A stretch of DNA of 64,000 nucleotides from an uncultured Spirochaetales bacterium (lineage in GTDB: Bacteria; Spirochaetota; Spirochaetia; Sphaerochaetales; Sphaerochaetaceae). Made by a program: the position numbers and the translations under genes. Below are positions 17,861-26,995 of the stretch, in pieces; position 1 is the stretch's first letter, and each line of letters opens with the position of its first letter. Under the pieces are notes generated by a model. It was not told the origin of the DNA and searched no databases. It saw only the letters and a list, made by a program, of their open reading frames with translations. The DNA is taken from the NCBI GenBank assembly GCA_949299185.1, contig CASFZR010000001.1, positions 1 through 64,000 on the forward strand, written 5' to 3'.

Positions 17861-19907
17861 GGAAAGAACAGGGCTGATAACCCCGCCTTATATCAACAGG
17901 GAATACTCCTGGCTCCAGTTCGATGACAGGGTGCTTGATCAGGCCAGGGATGCGGCCAATCCGCTTCTTGAGCGCTGCCGCTTCCTCTCCATATTCATCT
18001 CGAACCTCGATGAGTTCACAAGGGTACGCCTGGGATCGCTTCTGAACCTTGAGCATCATAGCCCTGAGTATATCGATAACAAGACGGGAATGGATGCGCG
18101 CGAGCAGATCGATGCGATACTCGCCATGTTCCCGTCCTATTACCGCAAGGCTGACGAGACCTATCTGAAGCTGCGCAAGGAGCTGAGGAAGGAGGGGCTG
18201 GAGATCCTCTCGCACCGAACGATGACAGATGCGCAGAGGGCGAGGGCTCAGCTCTATTTCCAGGAGAGCATGATCCCGTTCCTCTCGCCGCTGGTGCTTG
18301 ACGCGAAGCACCCCATGATAAGGTTCGAGAACCAGAGGCTCTACCTCGTGCTGCGCCTTGAGCGTAATGGCCGCAGCATGTTCGGCGTCGTCTCCATGGG
18401 GCGGCGTATCGATAGCCTCGTGCGCATAGGCGGTGGCCGCAAGGTCCATGTCATACCATCGGAGGAGCTGCTTTTCCTTTTCGGAGACTCCCTGTTCCCT
18501 TCCTGCAAGGTCCGTGAGAAGGTCCTTGTCAGGGTGACTAGGAATGCTGATTTCGAGGCATCCGTGGAGGATGCGGATATCGAATACGACTTCGATTTCT
18601 CCAAGCTCATACGCAATAGGGTGGAGAGCAGGGGAGCCTTGGCTGCCGTCAGGCTGGAGATGAACACGGAGTCAGAGGAACTCAAGCAGTTCCTGCTTAA
18701 GCATCTCGGGATCAAGAAGAACCAGTGCTTCATCGTCGAAGGGTGCTTCTCATATAAGTTCATGTTCTCTCTTGATGAGTATTTCCCTCATGAGTCCGCC
18801 GTCCACCTGCGCTATCCAGCGTTCAAGGGCAGCATACCGGCACATCTGCAGCGCGGTTCGATGATCGACGCGGCGCTGAGGAAGGATATATTCCTCTCTT
18901 ACCCATTCCAGTCGATGGACGCCCTTCTCTGGCTGCTGGAGGAGTGTGCCGATGATCCGAGGGTGACGAACATAAAGATCACGATCTACCGCCTGGCCAA
19001 GCATTCGCGCGTGGTCGCGGCGCTGCTCAGGGCCGCGGAGCATGGCAAGGATGTCTCTGTCGTGATGGAGCTATGCGCGAGATTCGATGAGGAGTCGAAC
19101 CTCAGCTACGCCGAGCAGCTCCAGGAGGCGGGATGCACAGTCTTCTATGGCGTGGAGAACTATAAGGTTCATTCAAAGATCATCTCGATAGTCCTGAAGG
19201 ACAAGGGGAAGGTCAGGTACATAACGCACCTTGGAACGGGCAACTACAACGAGAGTACCGCCAAGCAGTATACCGACCTGAACATCATTACCTCCGATAA
19301 GGATATCGGGCTCGATGGCGTCGACTTCTTCCGCAATCTCGCCACCCTTACCGTGGATGGCAGCTACCGCAAGCTCCTCGTTGCCCCGTTCTCGCTTAAG
19401 AAGGGCATAATGGACGCGATCGACAGGGAGATAGCGAAGGGGAAGGATGGCTCGATCACCTGCAAGATGAACAGCCTCTCTGATAAGGAGATGATAGACA
19501 AGCTCATCGAAGCCTCTAAGAAGGGCGTGAGGATCCGCATGATCATCCGCGGCATCTGCTGCCTGCTTCCGGGAGTGCCGGGCGAGACAGAGAACATCAC
19601 GGTGAAGAGCATCGTAGGACGCTTCCTTGAGCATTCCCGCATCTATTCATTTGGCTCCGGCGATATGTACATATCCTCGGCGGATCTCATGACGAGGAAT
19701 GTCGACAGGCGCGTGGAGATAGCCACGCCGGTGCTGAATCCTGACATAAAGGCATCGATCAAGAAGATGCTTGAGCTGATGCTCCGCGATAACGTCAAGG
19801 GCCGCGTGCTTGGAAGCGATGGCCGCTACCATATGGATATCTCCGATGATAGCCCGATAGACAGCCAGGAGATGCTTCTGGCCCTTTCCGGAGCGACGAA
19901 TTCCTGA
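17853..19907 (+). CDS. ppk1: Polyphosphate kinase 1
   Basis: A 684-residue PPK1, which makes polyphosphate reversibly from ATP. The four-domain layout is visible: N-terminal domain (INREYSWLQFDDRVL), head domain, and two phospholipase-D-like catalytic domains. The autophosphorylated His is in NYKVHSKIISIV, followed by YITHLGTGNYNESTAKQYTD; the C-terminal domain has IIRGICCLLPGVPG. It is the third gene of pfk-ppx-ppk1, an arrangement that places polyphosphate synthesis and breakdown with a glycolytic kinase. Confidence 0.96.
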   Translation: MAKERTGLITPPYINREYSWLQFDDRVLDQARDAANPLLERCRFLSIFISNLDEFTRVRLGSLLNLEHHSPEYIDNKTGMDAREQIDAILAMFPSYYRKADETYLKLRKELRKEGLEILSHRTMTDAQRARAQLYFQESMIPFLSPLVLDAKHPMIRFENQRLYLVLRLERNGRSMFGVVSMGRRIDSLVRIGGGRKVHVIPSEELLFLFGDSLFPSCKVREKVLVRVTRNADFEASVEDADIEYDFDFSKLIRNRVESRGALAAVRLEMNTESEELKQFLLKHLGIKKNQCFIVEGCFSYKFMFSLDEYFPHESAVHLRYPAFKGSIPAHLQRGSMIDAALRKDIFLSYPFQSMDALLWLLEECADDPRVTNIKITIYRLAKHSRVVAALLRAAEHGKDVSVVMELCARFDEESNLSYAEQLQEAGCTVFYGVENYKVHSKIISIVLKDKGKVRYITHLGTGNYNESTAKQYTDLNIITSDKDIGLDGVDFFRNLATLTVDGSYRKLLVAPFSLKKGIMDAIDREIAKGKDGSITCKMNSLSDKEMIDKLIEASKKGVRIRMIIRGICCLLPGVPGETENITVKSIVGRFLEHSRIYSFGSGDMYISSADLMTRNVDRRVEIATPVLNPDIKASIKKMLELMLRDNVKGRVLGSDGRYHMDISDDSPIDSQEMLLALSGATNS

Positions 19908-19922
19908 TTATCCGCGGGAGAT

Positions 19923-19959
19923 GGCAGGGGTTACCCTGCCGTATCCCCGCTCAGGCGGG
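19923..19959 (+). terminator. Tandem hairpins after ppk1
   Basis: GGCAGGG/CCCTGCC (19923-19929, 19934-19940) is followed directly by CCCGC/GCGGG (19946-19950, 19955-19959). A T-rich run is weak (TTCTGCTTTT), so termination efficiency is uncertain, but the place is right for the end of the operon. Confidence 0.6.
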
Positions 19960-20100
19960 ATGGATTCTGCTTTTGTGCATATTTATGCAGATTTTTCCGT
20001 TCATGCCTATCTATCGTGAAATTCAGGAATTAAGATTAGCCATAGTCGATAATTCTTCCCTTATTATTAAGATTCTTACGCTCGATATGGCTCTTGCCTA

Positions 20101-20130
20101 TTGAATAATATACTGAAATGTATGTATAAA
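20101..20130 (+). promoter_or_regulatory. Promoter of the amino acid ABC operon
   Basis: TTGAAT (20101-20106), 18-base spacer, TATAAA (20125-20130), 47 bases before the substrate-binding protein ATG. Confidence 0.5.
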
Positions 20131-20177
20131 TATTCACGAATTCTGATTCACATTGATTTATTACTGGGAGCGTAGAA

Positions 20178-20993
20178 ATGAAGAGGTTTTTGAATGTTCT
20201 CGTCTTGATGTTCGTTCTGTTTGCTATTCCTGCGGCGGCTTTTGCCTCAGGCTCATCTGAGAATGGTACCGTCCTTGCCGATGTCAAGGAGAGGGGAAGG
20301 CTCATCGTCGGAACCGAGGCTCAGTATGCGCCTTATGAGTTCAAGGATCTGAATGCCAACATCGTCGGCTGCGATATGTTCCTTGCCCAGGAGATCGCTG
20401 ACGCGCTTGGCGTGAAGCTCGAGGTCGTCGATATGGCGTTCGATGGCATCATCCCCGCAGTCCAGTCCGGACAGGTTGATATCGGCCTGGCCGCATTCAC
20501 CAACACCCCAGAGAGGGCAGAGGTCATCGATTTCTCATCCATCTACGAGGAGAGCCTCCAGTATCTCGTGGTAGCGGCAGGGAATGAGGATGTCTATACT
20601 ACTCCTGAGTCACTCGCTGGCCTCAAGGTCGGTGCCCAGAGGGGAACGATCCAGTCACAGCTTATAATGAAGGCGCTTCCTGATTCTGAGCTTTTCGAGC
20701 TTGCCAAGTATCCTGAGCTTTCGATCGAGGTCCAGAACGGGAATATCGCGGGACTCGTCGTCGATGCAGCTGTCGGTGATTCCATCATCGCCTCCAGCGA
20801 CGGAAAGCTCGTAAAGGCCAACTTCACCTTCGATTCCGCTATCGCTACCTTCGGTAAGTCAGCGGTAGTACAGAGGGGCAACCCTGACTTCCTCGCAGAG
20901 GTCAACAAGGTCATCGAGAGATGCGTCGCTGACGGCTCATACATGCAGGCCTACGACGAGGCTGTCGCGCTCCAGAAGGAGCTTGGTCTTTAA
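20178..20993 (+). CDS. Polar amino acid-type ABC transporter substrate-binding protein
   Basis: A 271-residue extracytoplasmic binding protein of the family 3 (polar amino acid) type. It has a signal peptide (residues 1-24, cleavage near AAAFAS) with no lipobox Cys, then GRLIVGTEAQYAPYEFKD and CDMFLAQEIADALG, the usual entry blocks of this fold, and GAQRGTIQSQ in the second lobe. GGGAG precedes the ATG. It begins an operon with matching permease and ATPase, then a LarA-family enzyme and an aminotransferase. The ligand is likely an amino acid or a related small acid. Confidence 0.93.
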   Translation: MKRFLNVLVLMFVLFAIPAAAFASGSSENGTVLADVKERGRLIVGTEAQYAPYEFKDLNANIVGCDMFLAQEIADALGVKLEVVDMAFDGIIPAVQSGQVDIGLAAFTNTPERAEVIDFSSIYEESLQYLVVAAGNEDVYTTPESLAGLKVGAQRGTIQSQLIMKALPDSELFELAKYPELSIEVQNGNIAGLVVDAAVGDSIIASSDGKLVKANFTFDSAIATFGKSAVVQRGNPDFLAEVNKVIERCVADGSYMQAYDEAVALQKELGL

Positions 20994-20995
20994 TC

Positions 20996-21691
20996 ATGGG
21001 CTTCTTCGAGCAGATCGCGGTTATCCTGCAGAGGTATTACCCGTATTTCCTCGATGGCGTTAAGAACACCCTCATCATCGCCGCCATGAGCGTCGTGCTG
21101 GGGGTGGTTTTCGGTACGCTCATGGCCATCATGAGGATGTGCAGGATCAAGCCGCTAAGATGGCTTGCGATGGCCTATATCGAATTCGTGCGCGGTACTC
21201 CGCTGATGGTCCAGCTCATGTTCATATTCTATGGGCTTCCGATGGTCGGCATAGAGTTCCCCGATGTCTCGTTCATACCGAACTTCTCCCGCTTCATGGC
21301 CGGTATCGTGGCGATGAGCATAAACAGCTGCGCCTATGTGGCGGAGGTCATACGATCGGGCATACAGTCGGTCGATGAGGGACAGATGGAGGCTGCGCGC
21401 AGCATCGGATTCAAGTACGGTGAGTCGATGAGGCTCGTCATACTTCCGCAGGCCATAAGGAACATCCTTCCGGCGCTGGGCAATGAGTTCGTGACCGTCA
21501 TCAAGGAGTCCTCGATCGTCTCTGTGATCGGCATCTCCGATCTGATGTATGGAACGAATGGCGTCATCGCGCTTACATACAGGAGCCTGCCATGCCTTGC
21601 CATAGCGGCCATCATGTACTTTATCCTGACGTTCATCAGCAGTCGACTGATCGCAAGGCTAGAAAAGAGGATGAAGCATGGAAGAGCATAA
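20996..21691 (+). CDS. Amino acid ABC transporter permease
   Basis: A 231-residue HisM/GlnP-type permease with about five membrane spans and the cytoplasmic EAA loop (EAARSIGFKYGESMRLVILPQAIRN region) that docks with the ATPase. IEFVRGTPLMVQLMF is the family hallmark in the N-terminal half. It starts two bases after the binding-protein stop and overlaps the ATPase gene by 14 bases. Confidence 0.95.
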   Translation: MGFFEQIAVILQRYYPYFLDGVKNTLIIAAMSVVLGVVFGTLMAIMRMCRIKPLRWLAMAYIEFVRGTPLMVQLMFIFYGLPMVGIEFPDVSFIPNFSRFMAGIVAMSINSCAYVAEVIRSGIQSVDEGQMEAARSIGFKYGESMRLVILPQAIRNILPALGNEFVTVIKESSIVSVIGISDLMYGTNGVIALTYRSLPCLAIAAIMYFILTFISSRLIARLEKRMKHGRA

Positions 21692-22415
21692 CATCATAAA
21701 GGTAGAGGGACTGTGCAAGAGCTTCGGTAGCCTTCAGGTCCTCAATGATATAACGACAGAGTTCAAGGAGAAGCAGGTCGTCTCGATAATAGGCCCATCC
21801 GGCGGCGGTAAGAGTACGTTCCTGCGCTGCCTCAACCTTCTGGAGGCCCCGACCTCCGGCAGCATCATCTTCCGTGACGTCGATCTCTGCGCCAAGGGCG
21901 TGGATATCAACGTGCATCGGCAGAAGATCGGCATGGTCTTCCAGCACTTCAACCTCTTCAACAACATGAACGTGATGAAGAACCTTACCATCGCTCCTAT
22001 GAGGATAAAGGGCATGGAGCAGGAGGAGGCGGAGACCAATGCGCTGACGTTCCTGAAGAGGATGGGGCTTGAGGATAAGGTCACATCCTATCCATCGCAG
22101 CTCTCAGGAGGCCAGAAGCAGAGGATAGCCATCGTGCGCTCTCTGATGATGGAGCCTGATGTGATGCTCTTCGACGAGCCTACCTCCGCGCTGGATCCGG
22201 AGATGATCGGAGAGGTGCTGGATGTCATAAAGCAGCTTGCACTCGAGGGCATGACGATGATCATCGTCACCCATGAGATGCGCTTCGCACGCGAGGTGAG
22301 CAACAGGATCCTCTTCCTCGATGGAGGAAGGATCGATGAGGATAGGCCGGCGGCCGAGTTCTTCGATGATCCGCATAGCCCAAGGCTCATAAGCTTCCTG
22401 CAGAAGGTCCTCTGA
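21678..22415 (+). CDS. Amino acid ABC transporter ATP-binding protein
   Basis: A 245-residue GlnQ/HisP-type ATPase. It has Walker A (GPSGGGKST), the Q-loop in VFQHFNLFNN, the signature LSGGQKQR, Walker B with catalytic Glu (VMLFDEPTSALDPE) and the H-loop (IVTHEM). It energises the permease encoded just upstream, with which it overlaps; GAGG lies before ATG 21678. Confidence 0.96.
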   Translation: MEEHNIIKVEGLCKSFGSLQVLNDITTEFKEKQVVSIIGPSGGGKSTFLRCLNLLEAPTSGSIIFRDVDLCAKGVDINVHRQKIGMVFQHFNLFNNMNVMKNLTIAPMRIKGMEQEEAETNALTFLKRMGLEDKVTSYPSQLSGGQKQRIAIVRSLMMEPDVMLFDEPTSALDPEMIGEVLDVIKQLALEGMTMIIVTHEMRFAREVSNRILFLDGGRIDEDRPAAEFFDDPHSPRLISFLQKVL

Positions 22416-22425
22416 GGTAAAAGGG

Positions 22426-23703
22426 ATGAAGAAGGATTATCAGTTCAGATACGGGAGCACTACCGTGACGATCCCCGTTGAGGAGGATCAGGTCATCGGA
22501 GTGATAGACGGAAACAGCACGAAACCTCTGTCGGATATAAAGGGTGCGCTCATCGATGCCCTCGATAACCCCATAGAGTCCGAGCCGCTTCAGGCTGTCG
22601 CCTCCAGGGCATCATCGATCGTCATCGTCATCAGCGATATGACACGCTACTGGATGAGGCAGGACCTTATCGTGCCTCTCCTTGTCGACTACCTCGTCTC
22701 AAGGTGCGGCAAGCGCTATGAGGATCTGGAGATCGTCATCGCCACAGGTACCCATGTGGGAGCGCCCGAGGAGGATCTGAGGACGCTGGTCACCTCTGAT
22801 ATCTACGACAAGGTGAGGACAGTGAATCATGATTGCAGGGCCGATGATCTCGTGTATCTCGGTACCACCGATTACGGTACGCCTGTCCATGTCAACAAGG
22901 ATGCGGCTGAGGCCGATCTCGTAATATGCCTCGGTGCTGCCACCTACCATGTCATGGCTGGCTTCGGCGGCGGACGCAAGAGCATACTGCCGGGGATATC
23001 GGGGCTGGAGACAATCAAGCACAACCATGCCTACAGCCTCGCGCCCGATGCGTTCATCACCAATCCTGAGATCGGGAACGGCATCCTGGAGGGCAATCCC
23101 CTCAATGAGGATATGCTCCAGGCGGCGGCGATGATGAGAAACCTCTTCATGATCACCCTCGTTACCGATACCGAGTTCCGCCTCTCCTCTGTCTTCGCAG
23201 GCCATTGGGGGAAGTCCTGGGAGGCCGCGTGCGATGAGGTGAGACGCATCTATACCGTCCCAATAAGGGAGAAGGCCGATGTCGTCATCACCAGCTGCGG
23301 TGGGTTCCCGAAGGACGAGTCGCTCTACCAGGGTACCAAGGCCGTGGATAACGTGATCTCAGCGCTAAAGGATGGAGGGACGCTGATACTCCTTCTGGAA
23401 GGACGCAATGGCGGTGGAAGCCCTGATTACTTCGACTGGATCAAGCCGCTAGTGAATGGTACCTTCGAGAAGGAACTGCGGGAGAACTTCATGGTCGGAG
23501 GCTATATCTTCTTCCTCAACTGCGAGCAGGCCTCGCGGTTCAACATCCTGATGTATTCATCGATCCCTGCGGAGACGGTGGCTCCTATGGGTATCAAGGC
23601 ATATGACGATCTGGACAGGCTGATGGCTGATGCCGATCTTGAGGGTAAGTCCATCTACGTCATTCCCACCGGTTCTACAGTACTGCCCGAGGTAAGGGGC
23701 TGA
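22426..23703 (+). CDS. LarA-family (lactate racemase-type, nickel-pincer) enzyme
   Basis: A 425-residue protein with all the residues that define LarA: the ISDMTRYW loop (family S-D-x-T-R), His 110 in ATGTH, His 175 in ATYHVMAGFGGGRK, Lys 185 (attachment site of the pincer cofactor) and His 199/201 in IKHNH (nickel ligand region). LarA proteins racemise or epimerise 2-hydroxy acids using a nickel-pincer nucleotide. The lar cofactor genes (larB, larC, larE) are not in this window, so the cofactor must come from elsewhere. Its place between an amino acid importer and an aminotransferase suggests a 2-hydroxy acid linked to a 2-oxo/amino acid pair. Confidence 0.88.
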   Translation: MKKDYQFRYGSTTVTIPVEEDQVIGVIDGNSTKPLSDIKGALIDALDNPIESEPLQAVASRASSIVIVISDMTRYWMRQDLIVPLLVDYLVSRCGKRYEDLEIVIATGTHVGAPEEDLRTLVTSDIYDKVRTVNHDCRADDLVYLGTTDYGTPVHVNKDAAEADLVICLGAATYHVMAGFGGGRKSILPGISGLETIKHNHAYSLAPDAFITNPEIGNGILEGNPLNEDMLQAAAMMRNLFMITLVTDTEFRLSSVFAGHWGKSWEAACDEVRRIYTVPIREKADVVITSCGGFPKDESLYQGTKAVDNVISALKDGGTLILLLEGRNGGGSPDYFDWIKPLVNGTFEKELRENFMVGGYIFFLNCEQASRFNILMYSSIPAETVAPMGIKAYDDLDRLMADADLEGKSIYVIPTGSTVLPEVRG

Positions 23704-23719
23704 ATCTAGATAGAGGTAT

Positions 23720-24913
23720 ATGATGCCAGAACTTAGCAAGAGAGTAGGAACATTCACCGATTCCGTGATCAGGCGCATGACGCGTATCAGCGATTCATGC
23801 CCAGGAAGCATAAACCTTTCGCAGGGATTTCCTGACTTCGATCCTCCGAAGCCGCTTCTGGATGCGCTTTCCAAGGTCGCATATGAGGGACCCCATCAGT
23901 ATTCGGTGACATTCGGTGCCGAGAACTTCAGGGAGGCCCTGGCGAAGAAGGTAGAGCGTTCCATGAAGAGGAAGATCGATCCTGAGAAGGAGATCGTGGT
24001 TACCTGCGGCGGTACTGAGGCGATGATGTGTGCCATGATGACCATCTGCAATCCCGGAGATAAGGTCATGGTATTCTCTCCCTTCTATGAGAACTATGGC
24101 GCTGACGCCATCCTTTCCGGTGCCGAGCCTATATTCATCCCGCTTGTCCCGCCGACCTATTCCTTTGATATCAACGCGATAGAGGAAGGCTTCAAGGCCG
24201 GTGCCAAGGCGATCATCGTCTGCAACCCCTCCAACCCCTGCGGTAAGGTGTTCACTGTCGAGGAGCTTACCGCGATAGGTAATCTCGCGCTCAAGTACGA
24301 TGCGTTCGTCGTTACCGATGAGGTGTATGAGCATATAATCTATGCTCCGAACGTCCATACGTGCGTTGCCTCGCTGCCGGGTATGTTCGATCATACGATC
24401 ACCTGCAACTCGCTCTCCAAGACCTATTCCATAACTGGATGGAGGCTTGGCTATCTCATCGGGCCGGAGGAAGTTATCGAGGCCGCGAAGAAGGTCCATG
24501 ACTTCCTTACCGTCGGAGCTGCCGCTCCGCTGCAGGAGGCCGCGGTTGCCGGACTAACGCTCCCTGAGAGCTACTATGAGGAGCTTGGCGCACTCTACAC
24601 GAAGAAGAGGGATTACTTCCTCTCAGGGCTGGATAGGATAGGCTTGAAGCACAATGTGCCGCAGGGATCATACTTCGTCCTTGTGGATATCCAGGACTTC
24701 CTGGACCTTCCGCGCTTCAAGGGATGGAGCGATCTTGAGTTCTGCGAATGGATGATCACCGAGATCGGCGTCGCGGCCGTTCCCGGCTCAAGCTTCTTCC
24801 GCGAGGAGGTGAACAACCTGATAAGGCTCCACTTCGCGCGTTCCAAGGAGACGCTGGATCTTGCCCTTGAGAGGCTCTCTAAGCTCAAGGACGTACTTGC
24901 CCAGAAGGGTTGA
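23720..24913 (+). CDS. Pyridoxal phosphate-dependent aminotransferase, class I/II
   Basis: A 397-residue fold-type I aminotransferase. The PLP Lys is K234 in NSLSKTYSITGWRLGY; other landmarks are INLSQGFPDFDPP, the NPSNPCGKVF block and the C-terminal NLIRLHFARS with the carboxylate-binding Arg. Relatives transfer amino groups between aromatic, aspartate-like or methionine-type amino acids and 2-oxo acids; substrate is not resolved. Two adjacent ATGs (23720, 23723) are possible starts; GAGG fits the second slightly better. Last gene of the ABC-larA-aminotransferase operon, closed by a strong hairpin. Confidence 0.93.
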   Translation: MMPELSKRVGTFTDSVIRRMTRISDSCPGSINLSQGFPDFDPPKPLLDALSKVAYEGPHQYSVTFGAENFREALAKKVERSMKRKIDPEKEIVVTCGGTEAMMCAMMTICNPGDKVMVFSPFYENYGADAILSGAEPIFIPLVPPTYSFDINAIEEGFKAGAKAIIVCNPSNPCGKVFTVEELTAIGNLALKYDAFVVTDEVYEHIIYAPNVHTCVASLPGMFDHTITCNSLSKTYSITGWRLGYLIGPEEVIEAAKKVHDFLTVGAAAPLQEAAVAGLTLPESYYEELGALYTKKRDYFLSGLDRIGLKHNVPQGSYFVLVDIQDFLDLPRFKGWSDLEFCEWMITEIGVAAVPGSSFFREEVNNLIRLHFARSKETLDLALERLSKLKDVLAQKG

Positions 24914-24919
24914 TTACTG

Positions 24920-24940
24920 GCCTCCGGAGATTCCGGAGGC
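24920..24940. terminator. Bidirectional terminator between convergent genes
   Basis: GCCTCCGGA and TCCGGAGGC are perfect 9-base arms around a 3-base loop, followed by TTTGCATT on the plus strand. It separates the aminotransferase stop from the convergent aldo/keto reductase stop at 24955. Confidence 0.78.
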
Positions 24941-24954
24941 TTTGCATTCCGCTT

Positions 24955-26049
24955 CTATTTTCCGAAATATGCTGCTATCTCCGCCCTGCGCTCAGACTGA
25001 TGGACGTGGAACGGGCAGCGCCTGTCGCAATGTCCGCAGGAGATGCAGTCGGAGGCCTTCCTGTCAAGCTTGGCATAATGATTGGCGGCAAGGCGGTCCC
25101 CGATCATGGCGAGGTCGTAGTACTTGTTTATCAGGCCGATGTTCAGCCCAGCGGGGCAGGGCTGGCAGTGGTTGCAGTACATGCACCTGCCATCCGCATC
25201 ATCCGGCGTGAGCGTGCTGATCGCGGAGTAGTCCTTCTCCTCTGTCGAGGCATCTAGGAAGCCAAGCAGTTGTTCCACATCATCCTTGTTCCTTATCCCT
25301 GGCAGGACAGTCAGCACGCCCGGCTTGTCGAGGGCATACTGGATGCACTGGTATCTGGTTATTTCCCTGCCGAAGGGGGAGGTGTCAGCACTCAGGAGCT
25401 GGCCTGCGGAAAACGGCTTCATCACCGAGATTCCTATGCCATCCGCCTCACAGCGCTGGTAGAGAGCCATCCTCTCGCTCGCGCTTCCGTTCGCATACTT
25501 GCCATGCTGGTAGTCATAGGCGGGGTTGATGGAGAACATCAGCTGGTCCACCAGTCCTGTATCGAGTATCTTCGTAGCAAGCGATGGTGTGTGTGATGAT
25601 GCCCCTATATGATGGATGACGCCCTGCTTCTTCATGGTGATCAGGTAATCAAGGACACCGTTCCGCTGGTACGCCTCCCAGTCTGACTCGGCGTCGAGGC
25701 AGTGTATGAAGCCGTAATCGATATAATCCGTCCCCAGCTTTCCGAGCTGCCATTCCACCTGCGTCTTTATCTTATCCAGATCGGTCGTCCAGCCATACTC
25801 TCCTGTCTTGTAGTCCGTCCCGAAATGAACCTGATAGAGCATGCTGCCGCGAACCGATGAGAATGCCTTTCCCGCATAGCCGAAGGCCGCAGCCCCTGCC
25901 GCAGCGAAGTCCATGTAGTTTATACCATGCTCATAAGCATAGCAGAGAGCCGCTATGGCCTCCCTTTCCCCTGTCGTATGGAGCGATCCTGATCCAAGTC
26001 CTATGATGCTGATGCTGTCGCCTGTGCGGCGGTTGGTCCTGTATTCCAT
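24955..26049 (-). CDS. Aldo/keto reductase with two [4Fe-4S] motifs
   Basis: A 364-residue protein: an aldo/keto reductase TIM barrel (SIIGLGSGSLHTTG, INYMDFAAAG, YIDYGFIHCLD, VMKPFSAGQLL) followed by a C-terminal ferredoxin-like module with CMYCNHCQPCP and CISCGHCDRRCPF, enough Cys for two [4Fe-4S] clusters. Such AKR-ferredoxin proteins are presumed oxidoreductases with unknown substrates. The catalytic Tyr normally in D-x-A-x-x-Y is not obvious (DFAAAGAAAFGYA), so the barrel chemistry may differ. It lies 23 bases after iclR on the same strand. Confidence 0.9.
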   Translation of the reverse strand: MEYRTNRRTGDSISIIGLGSGSLHTTGEREAIAALCYAYEHGINYMDFAAAGAAAFGYAGKAFSSVRGSMLYQVHFGTDYKTGEYGWTTDLDKIKTQVEWQLGKLGTDYIDYGFIHCLDAESDWEAYQRNGVLDYLITMKKQGVIHHIGASSHTPSLATKILDTGLVDQLMFSINPAYDYQHGKYANGSASERMALYQRCEADGIGISVMKPFSAGQLLSADTSPFGREITRYQCIQYALDKPGVLTVLPGIRNKDDVEQLLGFLDASTEEKDYSAISTLTPDDADGRCMYCNHCQPCPAGLNIGLINKYYDLAMIGDRLAANHYAKLDRKASDCISCGHCDRRCPFHVHQSERRAEIAAYFGK

Positions 26050-26072
26050 TTCGTTCCTTCCTTATCCTTTGG

Positions 26073-26864
26073 TCATGGTTCATCTGGGAATATATATCCC
26101 AGTCTCGATGAGATCTCATTGGTAGCCTCTCTCAGGCGTGGCAGGATCATATCGAAGACCTGGCTATCTGACATGGTGTCCTTGCTGCCGAATATGCTAA
26201 CCGCCGCGACGATCTGCCCCGTATAGTCGCGAAGGGGGCAGGAGATGCACCTGAGCCCTATCTCGCACTCCTCCTCGTCCATCGCAAAGTCATTCTTCCT
26301 GATCTTGTTCAGCTCCGCTCTAAGCATCTCCGGATCGGTGATCGTGTACTTCGTGTACTGCATCAGGCCGATCTCGTTTATGTATCGGGAGAGGTCTGCC
26401 TCGCTCTTGGTGGAGAGAAGGATCTTGCCGGATCCTGTGGAGTGGAGCGGAGCCTTCTTCCCGATACGCTGCAGCGTACGCGAGAGAGGGCTTTCGATGC
26501 AGTCGAGGTAGAGGCACTGGTCATCATGCTCTATCACGAGGCAGACGCCTCTCTTCAGCTCATTGGCAAGCCGGTTCGTGAACGGGGTGGTTATGTTCCT
26601 CAGGCTCAGCTGCGATCCTAGGTTCCGCGACAGGCTGCGGATGCGCCATGTCAGGGCATAGCGGTGGGTGTCATCATCCTTGTATACGTAGTTCGCCGCT
26701 TCCAGCGATGAAAGGTAGCGCAGGACCGTAGGCTGCGATATCCCGGTCTTCCTCGCGATCTCCTGAAGCCGCATCGCCCCGGTAGCCTCCGCAAGGCATT
26801 CTATTATATCCAGGAGCCTCATCGATGATTGGCTGAACTGTCCCTGTGACTTCGTCGCTGCCAT
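26073..26864 (-). CDS. IclR-family transcriptional regulator
   Basis: A 263-residue IclR regulator: N-terminal winged helix-turn-helix (residues about 15-75, LQEIARKTGISQPTVLRYLSSLE) and C-terminal GAF-like effector domain (APLHSTGSGKILLS; EEEECEIGLRCISCPLRDYTG). It is divergent from the mmsA/Mo-hydroxylase operon and probably controls both it and the aldo/keto reductase gene with which it forms an operon. AAGGAGGG precedes the ATG. The shared 193-base region carries a palindrome and a pair of direct repeats. Confidence 0.94.
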   Translation of the reverse strand: MAATKSQGQFSQSSMRLLDIIECLAEATGAMRLQEIARKTGISQPTVLRYLSSLEAANYVYKDDDTHRYALTWRIRSLSRNLGSQLSLRNITTPFTNRLANELKRGVCLVIEHDDQCLYLDCIESPLSRTLQRIGKKAPLHSTGSGKILLSTKSEADLSRYINEIGLMQYTKYTITDPEMLRAELNKIRKNDFAMDEEECEIGLRCISCPLRDYTGQIVAAVSIFGSKDTMSDSQVFDMILPRLREATNEISSRLGYIFPDEP

Positions 26865-26887
26865 GTGCCCTCCTTTATATCTTCAAT

Positions 26888-26938
26888 AGCATAATGGCAT
26901 GTTCCGTTTTATTCAGAGTTTATTCCGAATATCGGAAT
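26888..26938 (-). promoter_or_regulatory. iclR promoter and operator palindrome
   Basis: On the minus strand CTGAAT (26911-26916), 17-base spacer and TATGCT (26888-26893) form a plausible promoter for iclR. Just upstream, ATTCCGA (26922-26928) and TCGGAAT (26932-26938) are perfect 7-base arms with a 3-base centre, a likely IclR operator. Confidence 0.55.
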
Positions 26939-26995
26939 TATGATATCAAAAAGAAAATTTAAATTCAAAAAATGAAATAAGAGGCGCATGAAAAG

